From NCBI GenBank assembly GCA_902623535.1, contig CACNUA010000004.1:23390-87389 (forward strand): 64,000 nt of DNA, in the 5' to 3' direction. A model generated the notes under the pieces. The model was not told where the DNA came from and did no database searches. It saw nothing but the letters and a program-made list of their open reading frames with translations. Positions 17,503-26,683 of this stretch are shown piece after piece. The DNA comes from an uncultured SAR86 cluster bacterium. Its GTDB lineage: Bacteria; Pseudomonadota; Gammaproteobacteria; Magnimaribacterales; D2472. The position numbers and the translations under genes were made by a program. Position 1 is the stretch's first letter, and every line of letters begins with the position of its first letter.

Positions 17503-17662
17503 AGACGAAATTCTAGACATATTGGTTTGCATTAAATGTAAAGGTAAATTAATTAAAAATGAAGAAAATCTAGAGTGCCATTCATGTAAGATTTATTATC
17601 CTATTGTAGATTCAATTCCAAGAATGGTTGAAGAGGCCATCAAGCCATTAAATGATGAATAA
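17495..17662 (+). CDS. Trm112/YcaR-like zinc-ribbon protein
   Basis: A 55-residue ORF translated directly from the sequence. Two CxxC pairs (C12/C15 and C28/C31) form a zinc ribbon, followed by YYPIVDSIPRM, the hallmark of the Trm112/YcaR family (UPF0434). The bacterial role is not settled; eukaryotic Trm112 activates methyltransferases. It lies between lpxK and kdsB, exactly as ycaR does in E. coli, which supports it strongly. An AAGGAGA Shine-Dalgarno precedes ATG 17495. It overlaps the fusion gene by 8 bp and kdsB by 11 bp. Confidence 0.88.
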   Translation: MFKDEILDILVCIKCKGKLIKNEENLECHSCKIYYPIVDSIPRMVEEAIKPLNDE

Positions 17663-18386
17663 TTTTCACATCATTATTCCAGCAAGATTAGAATCAACTC
17701 GATTAAAAAATAAAGTTTTATTAGAGATCAATGGCAAATCAATCGTTCAATTGGTTTACGAAAAAGCTCAATCCATCAATCCACTCTCAGTTACTGTTGC
17801 AACTAATCACAAAGATATATTTGATCACATAAAATCTCTTGGGGGTGAGGTTTTAATGACTTCATCTGATCATCAATCTGGAATGGATAGAGTTAACGAA
17901 ACAGCATCATTACTTCAGATTAGTGATGACGAAACGATTCTGAATCTTCAAGGTGATGAGCCATTAATGCCAGAGAACATAATCATCGATACAGGGAACT
18001 CAATACAATCCAACATTATCATTGCTACAGCTGCATGCCTATTATCTGATAAAAATGAGATTACCGATCCAAATAATGTGAAGGTTGTTACAACCAATAA
18101 TAATTATGCTCATTACTTTTCAAGATCTTTAATACCTTATAGCAATGAGGTTTCAGATATAACTTATTATAAACATTTAGGCATTTATTCTTATAATCGA
18201 GGTACTTTACAAGAATTGGCAAATTTAGATGTTACATATCTTGAAAAGACTGAGAGGTTAGAGCAACTAAGATTTTTAGATTATGGTTATAAAATCTATG
18301 TAAACAAATACGATCAAACTGCACCAATTGGTATTGATACCCATAAAGATTACAAGAAAACTTTATCAATCTTAAGTGAAAGATGA
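17652..18386 (+). CDS. kdsB: 3-deoxy-manno-octulosonate cytidylyltransferase (CMP-KDO synthetase)
   Basis: Activates KDO with CTP to CMP-KDO for transfer to lipid IVA. It has the nucleotidyltransferase signature IIIPARLESTRLKNKVL at residues 6-22, DGMDRVNE-like GMDRVNETA, LNLQGDEPLMP, YKHLGIYSYNRG and KTERLEQLRFLDYGY, all KdsB landmarks. The 244-residue length is normal. Two ATGs lie in tandem at 17652 and 17655 and either may be used. It overlaps the zinc-ribbon gene and murB. The product depends on KDO and feeds the lipid A made by the upstream fusion protein. Confidence 0.93.
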   Translation: MMNNFHIIIPARLESTRLKNKVLLEINGKSIVQLVYEKAQSINPLSVTVATNHKDIFDHIKSLGGEVLMTSSDHQSGMDRVNETASLLQISDDETILNLQGDEPLMPENIIIDTGNSIQSNIIIATAACLLSDKNEITDPNNVKVVTTNNNYAHYFSRSLIPYSNEVSDITYYKHLGIYSYNRGTLQELANLDVTYLEKTERLEQLRFLDYGYKIYVNKYDQTAPIGIDTHKDYKKTLSILSER

Positions 18387-19327
18387 CTTTAAGATCATCG
18401 TTTGGGATAAGTTTTAAACCTAATAATTATTTAGAAGTTACCACTGCGGATCTAAAACAAAAACTTCAATCAATTGATACTACAAAAGCTATAATTCTAG
18501 GTGAGAATACCAATTCAATTTTTAATGAGTCCGTAGAATTCGATTGTGTTAGGTATATTGATAATGAACTATCAGTTGATGGTTCTTCTATCACAGCAGG
18601 TGCTTCAATAAATTGGCATGAATTAGTAAAAATTTCCATCAATAATAATTTATATGGACTTGAAAATTTAGCGCATATTCCAGGTAGTGTTGGCGCTTCA
18701 CCAATTCAAAATATTGGTGCCTATGGTCAAGATGTTTCACAGGTTATTAAATTTGTTGAATGTCTTGATTTGGAATCATTAGAAACCTTTCAATTAACCA
18801 ACAGTGAATGTAATTTTTCTTATCGATCATCAATTTTTCAATCTAAAAAATATCTAATTACAAAAGTTTCATTTGAACTTGAAACTATTTTCAAGCCAAA
18901 TTTGAGCTATAAATCTCTTTCAGAGTATGTGAAGAAAAACTCAATAAATATTTCTAAAGAGAATATTATTGAAACTATTGGAAAAGTAAGAGCCATAAGA
19001 CTTCCTGATATTAAACTCCTACCAAATTGTGGCAGTTTTTTTAAAAATCCAATTATTGATATTGATCAAGATGTTGATTCAAAGATACATATTATTGAAA
19101 TTTCTGAATCATCTAAAAAATTATCAGCAGCCAGCATGATTGGTTATGTGAAACATAAACTTAAGTTGCAAGGTGGAATCGAATTACATAAAAATCATGA
19201 TTTAGTCTTAACTAACCCTAAAAATGCTTCGTTTAATGAGCTACTTGAATCAATTAAATCGATAAAAAATAGTGTCTTTAATGAGTTTGGTATTCATTTA
19301 CAAACTGAGCCAATAATTTACAAATGA
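18383..19327 (+). CDS. murB: UDP-N-acetylenolpyruvoylglucosamine reductase
   Basis: An FAD- and NADPH-dependent cytoplasmic enzyme making UDP-MurNAc for peptidoglycan. The FAD-binding region shows LGENTNSIF and GLENLAHIPGSVGASPIQNIGAYG at about residues 92-115. The catalytic serine lies in NCGSFFKNP near residue 217, and KLSAASMIGYVK near the end is typical. At 314 residues it is slightly shorter than the E. coli enzyme (342) but complete. The kdsB-murB proximity is shared with Pseudomonas, without the phosphatase gene usually between them. 4-bp overlaps on both sides. Confidence 0.93.
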   Translation: MTLRSSFGISFKPNNYLEVTTADLKQKLQSIDTTKAIILGENTNSIFNESVEFDCVRYIDNELSVDGSSITAGASINWHELVKISINNNLYGLENLAHIPGSVGASPIQNIGAYGQDVSQVIKFVECLDLESLETFQLTNSECNFSYRSSIFQSKKYLITKVSFELETIFKPNLSYKSLSEYVKKNSINISKENIIETIGKVRAIRLPDIKLLPNCGSFFKNPIIDIDQDVDSKIHIIEISESSKKLSAASMIGYVKHKLKLQGGIELHKNHDLVLTNPKNASFNELLESIKSIKNSVFNEFGIHLQTEPIIYK

Positions 19328-19914
19328 TTCTTTTGTCCATAATTGCGCACCTCTTAGCTGTAGCATCACCTGGTCCTGATACATTTATAGTGATGAGGCA
19401 GACTTTAGCTTCTGGATTTAAGGCTGGATTAAGTTCTGCTATTGGTATTGGCTTTGGAATTTTAATACATTGCTCATTTGCACTTTATGGGCTAAGTACA
19501 TTGATGTTAAGTGACCCTATAGGAAGTTATATACCTTATATAGGATCCATTTATCTTATTTTCTTAGGAGTGCAATCGATTTCTTCAAGAAATATCACCC
19601 TTGAAGATAATAAAAACACCTTGGATAAAAGATCTTTATTAATTGGTTTTTTTACAAATATTTTAAATTTAAAAGCATTCATCTTTTTTGTTTCTCTGTT
19701 TAGTGCCTTAACATTAAGGTACACAACTTATGAAATTAGTTGGTTGATAGTATATTTTTCATTAGCAACTACAGCTTGGTTTATTTTTCTAGCCTATTTT
19801 TTAAGTATTCCGTCAATCAAAAAAATTTATACTGACAAAATATCGCTAATAAATAAAATACTGGGAATTATCTTAATAATTATGGGCTTATTAGTTTTAA
19901 TAAATATTTTATGA
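19324..19914 (+). CDS. LysE/RhtB family amino-acid exporter
   Basis: A 196-residue membrane protein with about six helices. The N-terminal SPGPDTFIVMRQTLASGFKAG (residues about 14-34) followed by GIGFGILIH is the LysE/RhtB signature. Such proteins export amino acids or similar small metabolites using the proton gradient. Substrate unknown. It overlaps murB and the DUF1285 gene by 4 bp each and may simply ride on the envelope operon. Confidence 0.85.
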   Translation: MILLSIIAHLLAVASPGPDTFIVMRQTLASGFKAGLSSAIGIGFGILIHCSFALYGLSTLMLSDPIGSYIPYIGSIYLIFLGVQSISSRNITLEDNKNTLDKRSLLIGFFTNILNLKAFIFFVSLFSALTLRYTTYEISWLIVYFSLATTAWFIFLAYFLSIPSIKKIYTDKISLINKILGIILIIMGLLVLINIL

Positions 19915-20423
19915 AGTTAGAAGATCTATCAAAACAAATTGAACAGAATCCTGGTTTTCCTCCAGTTCATTTATGGAATCCAAATTTATGTGAAGGAGTA
20001 AAATTCAGCATTGATAGAAATGGTGAATGGTTTTATCAAAACTCTCCATTAAAAAAAGAATCTTTAAAAATCTTATTTGCTTCAATTTTAAAGAAAGAAA
20101 ATAATAATTATTACTGTGTTACACCTGTAGAAAAAGTACTTGTTGAAGTTGATTTGGCACCTTACATGATTATTGATTTCCACATCGATAATGATACCTA
20201 CATCTTTGATACCAACTTGAATTATTCATTTGCTCTTAAAGATACCCAAATTTCATTCCTAGAATCCAACGAGGAAATAATCCCCATTATTGATGTACGT
20301 GATTCAATTGAAGGATTTTTTTCAAGAAATATTTATTATGAATTAATTAATACTGGCTATGAAAGAGATGGTGCACTTTATATTAAAAGTGCCAATCAAG
20401 AGTATTGCTTTGGGAAGCTATAG
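19911..20423 (+). CDS. DUF1285 protein
   Basis: A 170-residue soluble protein. The N-terminal pattern PPVHLWNPNLCEGVKFSIDRNGEWFYQNSPL and the YYCVTPVEKVLVEVDLAP stretch match DUF1285, a family of unknown function found in proteobacteria. No signal peptide or membrane helix. Last gene of the long plus-strand run; its end overlaps the convergent DUF885 gene by 6 bp, leaving no room for a conventional terminator. Confidence 0.72.
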   Translation: MKLEDLSKQIEQNPGFPPVHLWNPNLCEGVKFSIDRNGEWFYQNSPLKKESLKILFASILKKENNNYYCVTPVEKVLVEVDLAPYMIIDFHIDNDTYIFDTNLNYSFALKDTQISFLESNEEIIPIIDVRDSIEGFFSRNIYYELINTGYERDGALYIKSANQEYCFGKL

Positions 20424-22172
20424 ATTAAGCGTATCCTCAATCCAAGAATCAATATTCTCCTCTAGCATGTAAAGCGGTATAGCTCCTCTTTTTAAGACTT
20501 CATGATGAAAATCTTTAACATCGTATAAATCACCAAGCTTTTCTTGTGCTCTATTTTTCAGCTCAAGAATTTTAAGTTGACCAATTTTATATGCTAGAGC
20601 CTGTCCTGGCCAATTAATGTATCTATCAACTTCATTAATAATATCCTGCTGTGTTTTAGCAGAGTTATCTAAAAAATAGTTAATTGCATCTTGTCGAGAC
20701 CAATCCATATAATGCATGCCAGTATCTACCACAAGCCGAATAGCTCTCCACATATCATAAGTTAGCTGACCAAATTTAGAGTAGGGGTCCTTATAAAGCC
20801 CCATGTCATAACCAAGACTCTCACTGTAAAGTCCCCAACCCTCAACAAATGCAGTAAAGCCACCATATTTTCTAAAGTTTGGTAAGTCCAGTTCCATGGC
20901 TAGTGCAATTTGTAAGTGGTGTCCTGGAACTGCCTCGTGAACACTAAGAACTTCGATCTCATATTTAGGCCTAACTTCAGGTCTGTAGAGATTGACATAA
21001 TAATATCCAGCACGAGACCCATCAGCAGCAGGTCTTTGGTAATAGGCCGTTGTTGTATCGGGTGCACTTTCTTCAGGAATGGGCTTAATTCCATATGGTA
21101 TTGATGGTAATACTTTAAATAGATTTACTAGTTCAGGATCTAATCTTTTAGAGGTTGCTAGATATTCCTTAAATAAATCATCAGGATTATCGAAGTAAAA
21201 TTTAGGATTCGTTCGTAAGTCATTAAGAAAGCCCTTAAAAGTACCTTTCCAGGAAACAGATTCAATAACATCATCCATTTCATCCCTGATTCTTTTAACT
21301 TCATTTAATCCAATTTGATGAATTTCTTCAGGTGTTAAATCAGTTGTTGTGAACCTTCTAGCAGTAAATTCATAATATGCCTTACCACTAGGAATCTCGC
21401 TGATACCTATTGATGTCCTACAATTCGGAAGATATTCTTTCTCAAAAAATTTTAATAAGTTTTTATAGGCAGGAATGATATCTCTGCTAATGACTTCAAG
21501 CGCTTGATCTTGAATTTCTTTAATTTCATCTTCAGAAAATAAACGCGTATCCATTTCAGCGAAATGTTTAAAGAAGGGACTTTTATAAGCTGTAGTATTG
21601 GCTTGAAGTTTAATTTGCTCCTTTACTCTTTCCATTAAGATTTTAGGAGGCATAACATTGTTTTCAATGCCTTGGGAGGCTATAGCAATTTCATTAGTAA
21701 TTAGATCAGGAACTTTTTTAAGTCGTTCAATCCAGTCAATGTAGTGATCAATAGATCTAAAAGGCAAAACTGAGGTAGTATCGTGAAGTAATTGGATGCC
21801 ACCTCTGTGACTAAATGGCAGTAAATAAATTTTATATTGCTGCATCTCGACAGATTCAGATACTTGCTTAACGAACAATCTATAATTTGTTAAATCATCT
21901 TCACTAAATGATTTTGGATTAATGTTTTCTAACTCAATAAGCATCTCCTTTTCGTACTCGTGGTCTTTAAAGATTTTTCTTAAAGAGCTATCTCCCCATT
22001 CTTGGTTCCTTGAAAGGTCACCCATGCTTGAGGCATAAACTGGATTATCAGATATAACTTTATTCCATTGTTCATCAACAATTGAATTAAATCTATTAAT
22101 CTCTGAAACTTCCGAGCAAGAAGTAATTAGAAAAATAATAAGAAATGATTTTATAAAATTAGAAATGTCCAT
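20418..22172 (-). CDS. DUF885 family metallo-carboxypeptidase-like lipoprotein
   Basis: A 584-residue exported protein. Residues 1-20 form a signal with lipobox ITSC, so it is probably a lipoprotein anchored at the cysteine near residue 19. The DUF885 active-site motif is HEAVPGHHLQ at about residue 412, with GWGLYSESLGYDMGLY downstream. Many marine bacteria carry these putative zinc peptidases; specificity is unknown. It lies 1 bp after the ETF-QO gene on the same strand and may be read from that promoter. Confidence 0.8.
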   Translation of the reverse strand: MDISNFIKSFLIIFLITSCSEVSEINRFNSIVDEQWNKVISDNPVYASSMGDLSRNQEWGDSSLRKIFKDHEYEKEMLIELENINPKSFSEDDLTNYRLFVKQVSESVEMQQYKIYLLPFSHRGGIQLLHDTTSVLPFRSIDHYIDWIERLKKVPDLITNEIAIASQGIENNVMPPKILMERVKEQIKLQANTTAYKSPFFKHFAEMDTRLFSEDEIKEIQDQALEVISRDIIPAYKNLLKFFEKEYLPNCRTSIGISEIPSGKAYYEFTARRFTTTDLTPEEIHQIGLNEVKRIRDEMDDVIESVSWKGTFKGFLNDLRTNPKFYFDNPDDLFKEYLATSKRLDPELVNLFKVLPSIPYGIKPIPEESAPDTTTAYYQRPAADGSRAGYYYVNLYRPEVRPKYEIEVLSVHEAVPGHHLQIALAMELDLPNFRKYGGFTAFVEGWGLYSESLGYDMGLYKDPYSKFGQLTYDMWRAIRLVVDTGMHYMDWSRQDAINYFLDNSAKTQQDIINEVDRYINWPGQALAYKIGQLKILELKNRAQEKLGDLYDVKDFHHEVLKRGAIPLYMLEENIDSWIEDTLNL

Positions 22173-22173
22173 A

Positions 22174-23832
22174 TTACATATTTGGGTAATTTGGTCCTCC
22201 GGTTCCCTCTGGCGTTACCCATCTAATGTTTTGAGATGGATCTTTAATATCACATGTTTTGCAGTGGACACAGTTTTGAGCATTAATTACAAATTTATGT
22301 TCTCCATTATCCTCTACAACCTCATAAACACCTGCAGGACAGTACCTTTGGGCAGGCTCATCATAAATTGGTAAGTTAGTAGAAATAGGTATAGAAGGAT
22401 CTTTTAATTGTAAATGACACGGCTGATCTTCTTCATGATTTGTATTGGAAAGAAAAACTGAAGAAAGCTTATCAAAACTAACTTTTCCATCAGGTTTTGG
22501 GTAATCAATTTTAGGTGATTCAGAGACTTTCTTTAAACACGCATAATCAGGAGTTTTATGATGAAGAGTAAATGGCAGCTTTCCTCTAAAAATAAATTGA
22601 TCAATAGCAGCTAGGGCAACTCCTAGCAAACCCTTAAATCCTAATTTGAGGCCCTTATGCAAAAATGGACCCCAATTCCTTGCTTTGTAAAGTTCAGTAT
22701 TGATCCAAGAATTTACAAAAGCATTTTCGTATTCTGTTAAATCCCCATTGAGTTTATCGTTTACTATTGCATCAAAAACTACCTCGGAGGCCAGCATGCC
22801 AGATTTCATTGCTGTATGAGTCCCTTTAATTTTTGGAAAATTAAGAGTTCCTGCATTATCTCCAACCAATAAACCTCCTGGAAATGACATTTTTGGTCTT
22901 GATTGATATCCACCCTTAATCAGGGCTCTTGCACCATAAGCCACTCGAGTTCCTTTTTCTAGTATATTTTTAATATCTTTATGCTGTTTCCATTGTTGGA
23001 ATTCATCAAATGGACTTAAATGAGGATTGTCGTAATCCAAAGGCACTACATAACCTAAGTAAACCTGATTATTTTCACCATGATAAAAATATGATCCAGA
23101 GATAGTTCCATTGCTTGGCCATCCCATGGTATGCATTACTGTCCCTTCTTGGTGATCTTCGGGTTGAATGTCCCAAATTTCTTTAAATCCAATTCCATAA
23201 TGTTGTGGATCTTTTTCATTATCTAAGTTGAATTTAGCGATTAATTCTTTTCCTAAATGTCCTCTGCAGCCTTCAGCAAAGATAGTGTACTTACCGCGTA
23301 ATTCCATCTCTGGTTGATAACTTGGCTTTTTTTCACCATTTTGTGAAACTCCCATTTCTCCAGTAACTATTCCTTTAACTATGCCATCTTCAACAATAAT
23401 ATCTGAGGCAGTAAAGCCTGGAAAAATCTCTACTCCCAATTGCTCAGCTTGTTCTCCAAGCCATCTACAGAAATTAGCCAAGCTCATAATATAATTCCCA
23501 TGATTATTAAATGTGGGTATCAAAAAGGTTGGAAAGGGTATTTTAAAGGATGAATTTTGGGAGATCATGAATTTAACAACATCTTTTTTAGCAGGATTAT
23601 TTAAAGGGGCTCCTTTATCCTTCCAATCGGGAATAAGTTCATTCAATGCGGTTGGCTCAAAGACATTACCTGAAAGTATATGTGCTCCTATTTCCGAGCC
23701 TTTTTCAATTATACATATGCTTAATTCTTTATTATTTTCTTTTGCTAATTGTGCAAGCTTTATGGCGCTACTTAATCCTGACGGACCAGCTCCTACAATT
23801 ACTACATCGTAGTCCATAACATCACGTTCCAT
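22174..23832 (-). CDS. Electron transfer flavoprotein-ubiquinone oxidoreductase
   Basis: Takes electrons from reduced ETF and passes them to ubiquinone at the inner membrane, linking acyl-CoA dehydrogenases to respiration. The 552-residue protein has the FAD motif VIVGAGPSGLSSAIKL at residues 9-24, the membrane-associated middle region (HKGLKLGFKGLLG) and the C-terminal [4Fe-4S] segment with CPAGVYE, then CVHCKTCDIKDPSQNI. ATG 23832 follows an AAGGATC Shine-Dalgarno. A second in-frame ATG lies five codons later. It is divergent from etfBA, placing the whole ETF system in one locus. Confidence 0.93.
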   Translation of the reverse strand: MERDVMDYDVVIVGAGPSGLSSAIKLAQLAKENNKELSICIIEKGSEIGAHILSGNVFEPTALNELIPDWKDKGAPLNNPAKKDVVKFMISQNSSFKIPFPTFLIPTFNNHGNYIMSLANFCRWLGEQAEQLGVEIFPGFTASDIIVEDGIVKGIVTGEMGVSQNGEKKPSYQPEMELRGKYTIFAEGCRGHLGKELIAKFNLDNEKDPQHYGIGFKEIWDIQPEDHQEGTVMHTMGWPSNGTISGSYFYHGENNQVYLGYVVPLDYDNPHLSPFDEFQQWKQHKDIKNILEKGTRVAYGARALIKGGYQSRPKMSFPGGLLVGDNAGTLNFPKIKGTHTAMKSGMLASEVVFDAIVNDKLNGDLTEYENAFVNSWINTELYKARNWGPFLHKGLKLGFKGLLGVALAAIDQFIFRGKLPFTLHHKTPDYACLKKVSESPKIDYPKPDGKVSFDKLSSVFLSNTNHEEDQPCHLQLKDPSIPISTNLPIYDEPAQRYCPAGVYEVVEDNGEHKFVINAQNCVHCKTCDIKDPSQNIRWVTPEGTGGPNYPNM

Positions 23833-23873
23833 GATTGATCCTTTGGCTTTTATTTTTCTTAAAAAACATTACA

Positions 23874-23879
23874 ATTATA
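23874..23879 (-). promoter_or_regulatory. Probable -10 box for the ETF-QO gene
   Basis: A perfect TATAAT lies on the minus strand about 42 bp before the ETF-QO start, giving a short leader that carries the Shine-Dalgarno. The -35 position (TAGTGT with 17-bp spacing) is poor. The whole 85-bp gap 23833-23917 must serve both this gene and etfB. On the plus strand a TATATT at 23901 would give a near-leaderless etfB message. Inference only. Confidence 0.35.
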
Positions 23880-23917
23880 GCTCTTAAACTAAGTTCACAC
23901 TATATTACTTAATAAAT

Positions 23918-24667
23918 ATGAAAATTCTCGTACCAATTAAAAGAGTTGTTGACTATAACGTTAAGGTAAGGCCACTTAGCGATAATTCAAATGTTGATTT
24001 GAATAATGTGAAAATGGCAGTCAATCCATTTTGTGAAATTGCTGTAGAAGAGGCAGTGCGATTAAAAGAAAGTGGTGCAGCTACTGAGATTATTGCTGTT
24101 ACTGTTGGTACATCTGCTTCACAGGAACAGCTAAGGACTGCTTTAGCGTTAGGTTGCGATAGAGCAATTCTCATAGAATCTGAAGAAAATCCTGAGCCTT
24201 TAGTCATAGCAAAGGCATTAGCAAAAATTGCTGAAGAAGAAAATCCTGATCTCATTATTTTAGGAAAACAGGCCATTGACGGTGACAATAATCAAACTGG
24301 TCAAATGCTCTCTGCAATACTTGATCTACCACAAGCTACTTTTGCTTCAAATTTAGTAATTGAAGGGCAGACTGCAAATGTAACTAGGGAAATAGACGGT
24401 GGATTGCAAACCATCAAGGTTAATTTACCTGCAATTGTAACAACGGATTTAAGATTAAATGAACCAAGATATGCATCGTTACCAAATATCATGAAAGCAA
24501 AGAAAAAAGAGCTTGCTACGAAAAGCATTAATGATCTTGGCATTGATACATCGGCAAGAACAGAAATTATATCTGTAGAACTACCACCACAAAGACAAGC
24601 CGGTATAAAAGTTGAGTCAGTTGATGAGTTGGTTGATAAATTAAAAAATGAGGCTAAGGCAATATGA
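23918..24667 (+). CDS. etfB: Electron transfer flavoprotein, beta subunit
   Basis: Small ETF subunit (249 aa) that binds AMP and receives electrons from acyl-CoA dehydrogenases with EtfA. Landmarks are [18 protein letters not shown] at the N-terminus, [16 protein letters not shown], and the family signature [20 protein letters not shown] at about residues 115-134, followed by the [20 protein letters not shown] recognition-loop region. No Shine-Dalgarno is visible. It overlaps etfA by 4 bp. Partners in the window are the two acyl-CoA dehydrogenase pairs and ETF-QO. Confidence 0.94.
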   Translation: MKILVPIKRVVDYNVKVRPLSDNSNVDLNNVKMAVNPFCEIAVEEAVRLKESGAATEIIAVTVGTSASQEQLRTALALGCDRAILIESEENPEPLVIAKALAKIAEEENPDLIILGKQAIDGDNNQTGQMLSAILDLPQATFASNLVIEGQTANVTREIDGGLQTIKVNLPAIVTTDLRLNEPRYASLPNIMKAKKKELATKSINDLGIDTSARTEIISVELPPQRQAGIKVESVDELVDKLKNEAKAI

Positions 24668-25590
24668 GTATTTTAGTAATAGCGGAACATGATAACACCA
24701 GTATTAGACCGTCAACCCTTAATACCATAGCCGCAGCAAAGCTATTAGGTGATGACATACATCTATTTGTTGCAACTAATAACTCCGAACTACCTAATTC
24801 CGCATCAACCATAGAAAATATTTCTAAGGTAATTGCAAGTATCGATGACACCTTAGAACATCAACTTCCCGAAGCTCTTGCTCCAATGATAAAAGAGATA
24901 GCAACAAGTTATTCTCATGTATTAGCACCAGCAACAACATTTGGAAAAAACTTAATGCCTAGAGCTAGTGCGCTCTTAGATTCACAACAGATATCAGATA
25001 TATCAGGAGTGATTGATCAAGATACATTTAAAAGACCGATTTATGCTGGAAGTTGTATTGCCACAGTTAAATCTAATGATTCTATTAAGCTTATTACTGT
25101 TAGAGCTACTGCCTTTGATCCTGTGCAGCTTATTGGGGGCTCTGCAGCTGTTGAAAGTTTTGATAGTGTTGCAAGTAATGATAAAAGTGAATTTGTAAGT
25201 GAGGAAATCGCTAAAAGTGATAGACCTGAATTAACAGCAGCTGATGTAATCATTTCTGGTGGTAGAGGTATGCAATCAGGTGATAACTTCCATCTCTTAG
25301 AAACTATTGCGGATAAACTTGGTGCTGCTGTTGGTGCTTCAAGGGCTGCCGTTGATGCTGGATTTGTTCCAAATGACTATCAAGTGGGTCAAACAGGAAA
25401 AATTGTTGCCCCAAATCTATATATTGCAGTGGGTATATCTGGTGCCATTCAACACCTTGCGGGGATGAAAGACTCAAAAGTTATTGTAGCCATTAACAAA
25501 GATGAAGATGCACCAATATTTCAAGTTTCTGATTATGGCTTAGTAGCAGACCTTTTTAATGTTCTTCCTGAGCTTGCTGATAAAATTTAA
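24664..25590 (+). CDS. etfA: Electron transfer flavoprotein, alpha subunit
   Basis: Large ETF subunit (308 aa) that carries the redox FAD. The C-terminal FAD domain is clear: [13 protein letters not shown], then [40 protein letters not shown] and [20 protein letters not shown], at about residues 197-285. It forms the heterodimer with EtfB. The stop is 1 bp from the end of the convergent acyl-CoA dehydrogenase gene, which may later reduce its product. Function is certain; the transcription terminator is not apparent. Confidence 0.95.
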   Translation: MSILVIAEHDNTSIRPSTLNTIAAAKLLGDDIHLFVATNNSELPNSASTIENISKVIASIDDTLEHQLPEALAPMIKEIATSYSHVLAPATTFGKNLMPRASALLDSQQISDISGVIDQDTFKRPIYAGSCIATVKSNDSIKLITVRATAFDPVQLIGGSAAVESFDSVASNDKSEFVSEEIAKSDRPELTAADVIISGGRGMQSGDNFHLLETIADKLGAAVGASRAAVDAGFVPNDYQVGQTGKIVAPNLYIAVGISGAIQHLAGMKDSKVIVAINKDEDAPIFQVSDYGLVADLFNVLPELADKI

Positions 25591-25591
25591 C

Positions 25592-26683
25592 TTACTGATT
25601 TAAAGTTATATTTTTAGAGAGCGAATCAAGTGCACTCGAGCTATTTCCATTAATAATTTCATGTTCTTTTGCAGAAAGGCAATATCTCCATAATGGATAT
25701 TCTTTAGCTACACCCATTCCACCATGAAGGTGCTGTGCCGCATAGGACGTTCTGTGTAAGACATTACCAGTTATATATTTTAAATTTAAGATTTGATTTT
25801 CGAAATCAATACCTGAGCTATATAAATATGATGCTTGTTGCAGGTTTAGATCAAGCTCTTGATGATCTATAAACATATTTGCAGCGCGGTGTGATACTGC
25901 TTGAAATGATCCAATAGGCCTATCAAACTGTTCCCTTTCACTTGTATAAGCTGCAGTTAATTCCAACATCTTTAATATCATACCTCTAGCTAAAGAAGCC
26001 TGGATAAGTACTCTTCGAGCATAGATATTCTTTAATAAAAAAAGTCCTTCACCTGATTTATTGATAATTGATTCTTTACTAACAATTACACCATCAAGAT
26101 TTAACTTGGAGTAGGGCGTCTTACTGGTGACATCAAGAGAAGTAATTTCTAATTGATCCGTTTCTATAAGGGCTAAATATACTCCATCATTAGTAATAAA
26201 GGATATTAAAGCTTTCTTAGCAATATCTAGATTATAAGAGAGTATTTTTGTACCTGATAGCCTATAGCCACGGTTTGATAATTTACCGGCAACATTTGGA
26301 GATTCAATTTCAAAATTTAATGGCTCATTAAGTGCAGATGTATATGAATATAATTTGTTTGAAACTAAATCAGTAATTATTTCTGAAAGCCCATTAAAAG
26401 ATGATTCATGGAGTGTAATTAAAACATCTGATGCTAATGCAGTAAGATTAAGAGGACTATTCGAATATCCCAGTTCTTCAGATAATATCTTAATAACATC
26501 AAAATTAATTTTATTCGTATCTTTATCCACAAGATAACCGCTGTTAATAAGCTCACTAAGTAATGCTGGATCATATCTGTGAGAATCAAATTTTTTCAGG
26601 TAGTCCTCATTACTGAAGGACTCTAGGAGTTTTTTTAGACTTTCTCTAATTAACTTTTCTTCATTAGATAACGAAAAATCCAT
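25592..26683 (-). CDS. Acyl-CoA dehydrogenase family protein (short, partner-type subunit)
   Basis: A 363-residue ACAD-fold flavoprotein with EEKLIRESLKKLL at the N-terminus, YTSEREQFDRPIGSFQAVSH near 245 and HLHGGMGVAKEYPLWRY near 325. The usual catalytic Glu in the loop after the last beta region is not evident, and the helix-G position reads IYARRVLIQASLARG without Glu-Arg. It is shorter and more divergent than its neighbour. Its start shares one base with the stop of the upstream ACAD (TAATG), so the two are probably subunits of one heteromeric enzyme. The substrate is an acyl-CoA of unknown type. Confidence 0.8.
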   Translation of the reverse strand: MDFSLSNEEKLIRESLKKLLESFSNEDYLKKFDSHRYDPALLSELINSGYLVDKDTNKINFDVIKILSEELGYSNSPLNLTALASDVLITLHESSFNGLSEIITDLVSNKLYSYTSALNEPLNFEIESPNVAGKLSNRGYRLSGTKILSYNLDIAKKALISFITNDGVYLALIETDQLEITSLDVTSKTPYSKLNLDGVIVSKESIINKSGEGLFLLKNIYARRVLIQASLARGMILKMLELTAAYTSEREQFDRPIGSFQAVSHRAANMFIDHQELDLNLQQASYLYSSGIDFENQILNLKYITGNVLHRTSYAAQHLHGGMGVAKEYPLWRYCLSAKEHEIINGNSSSALDSLSKNITLNQ

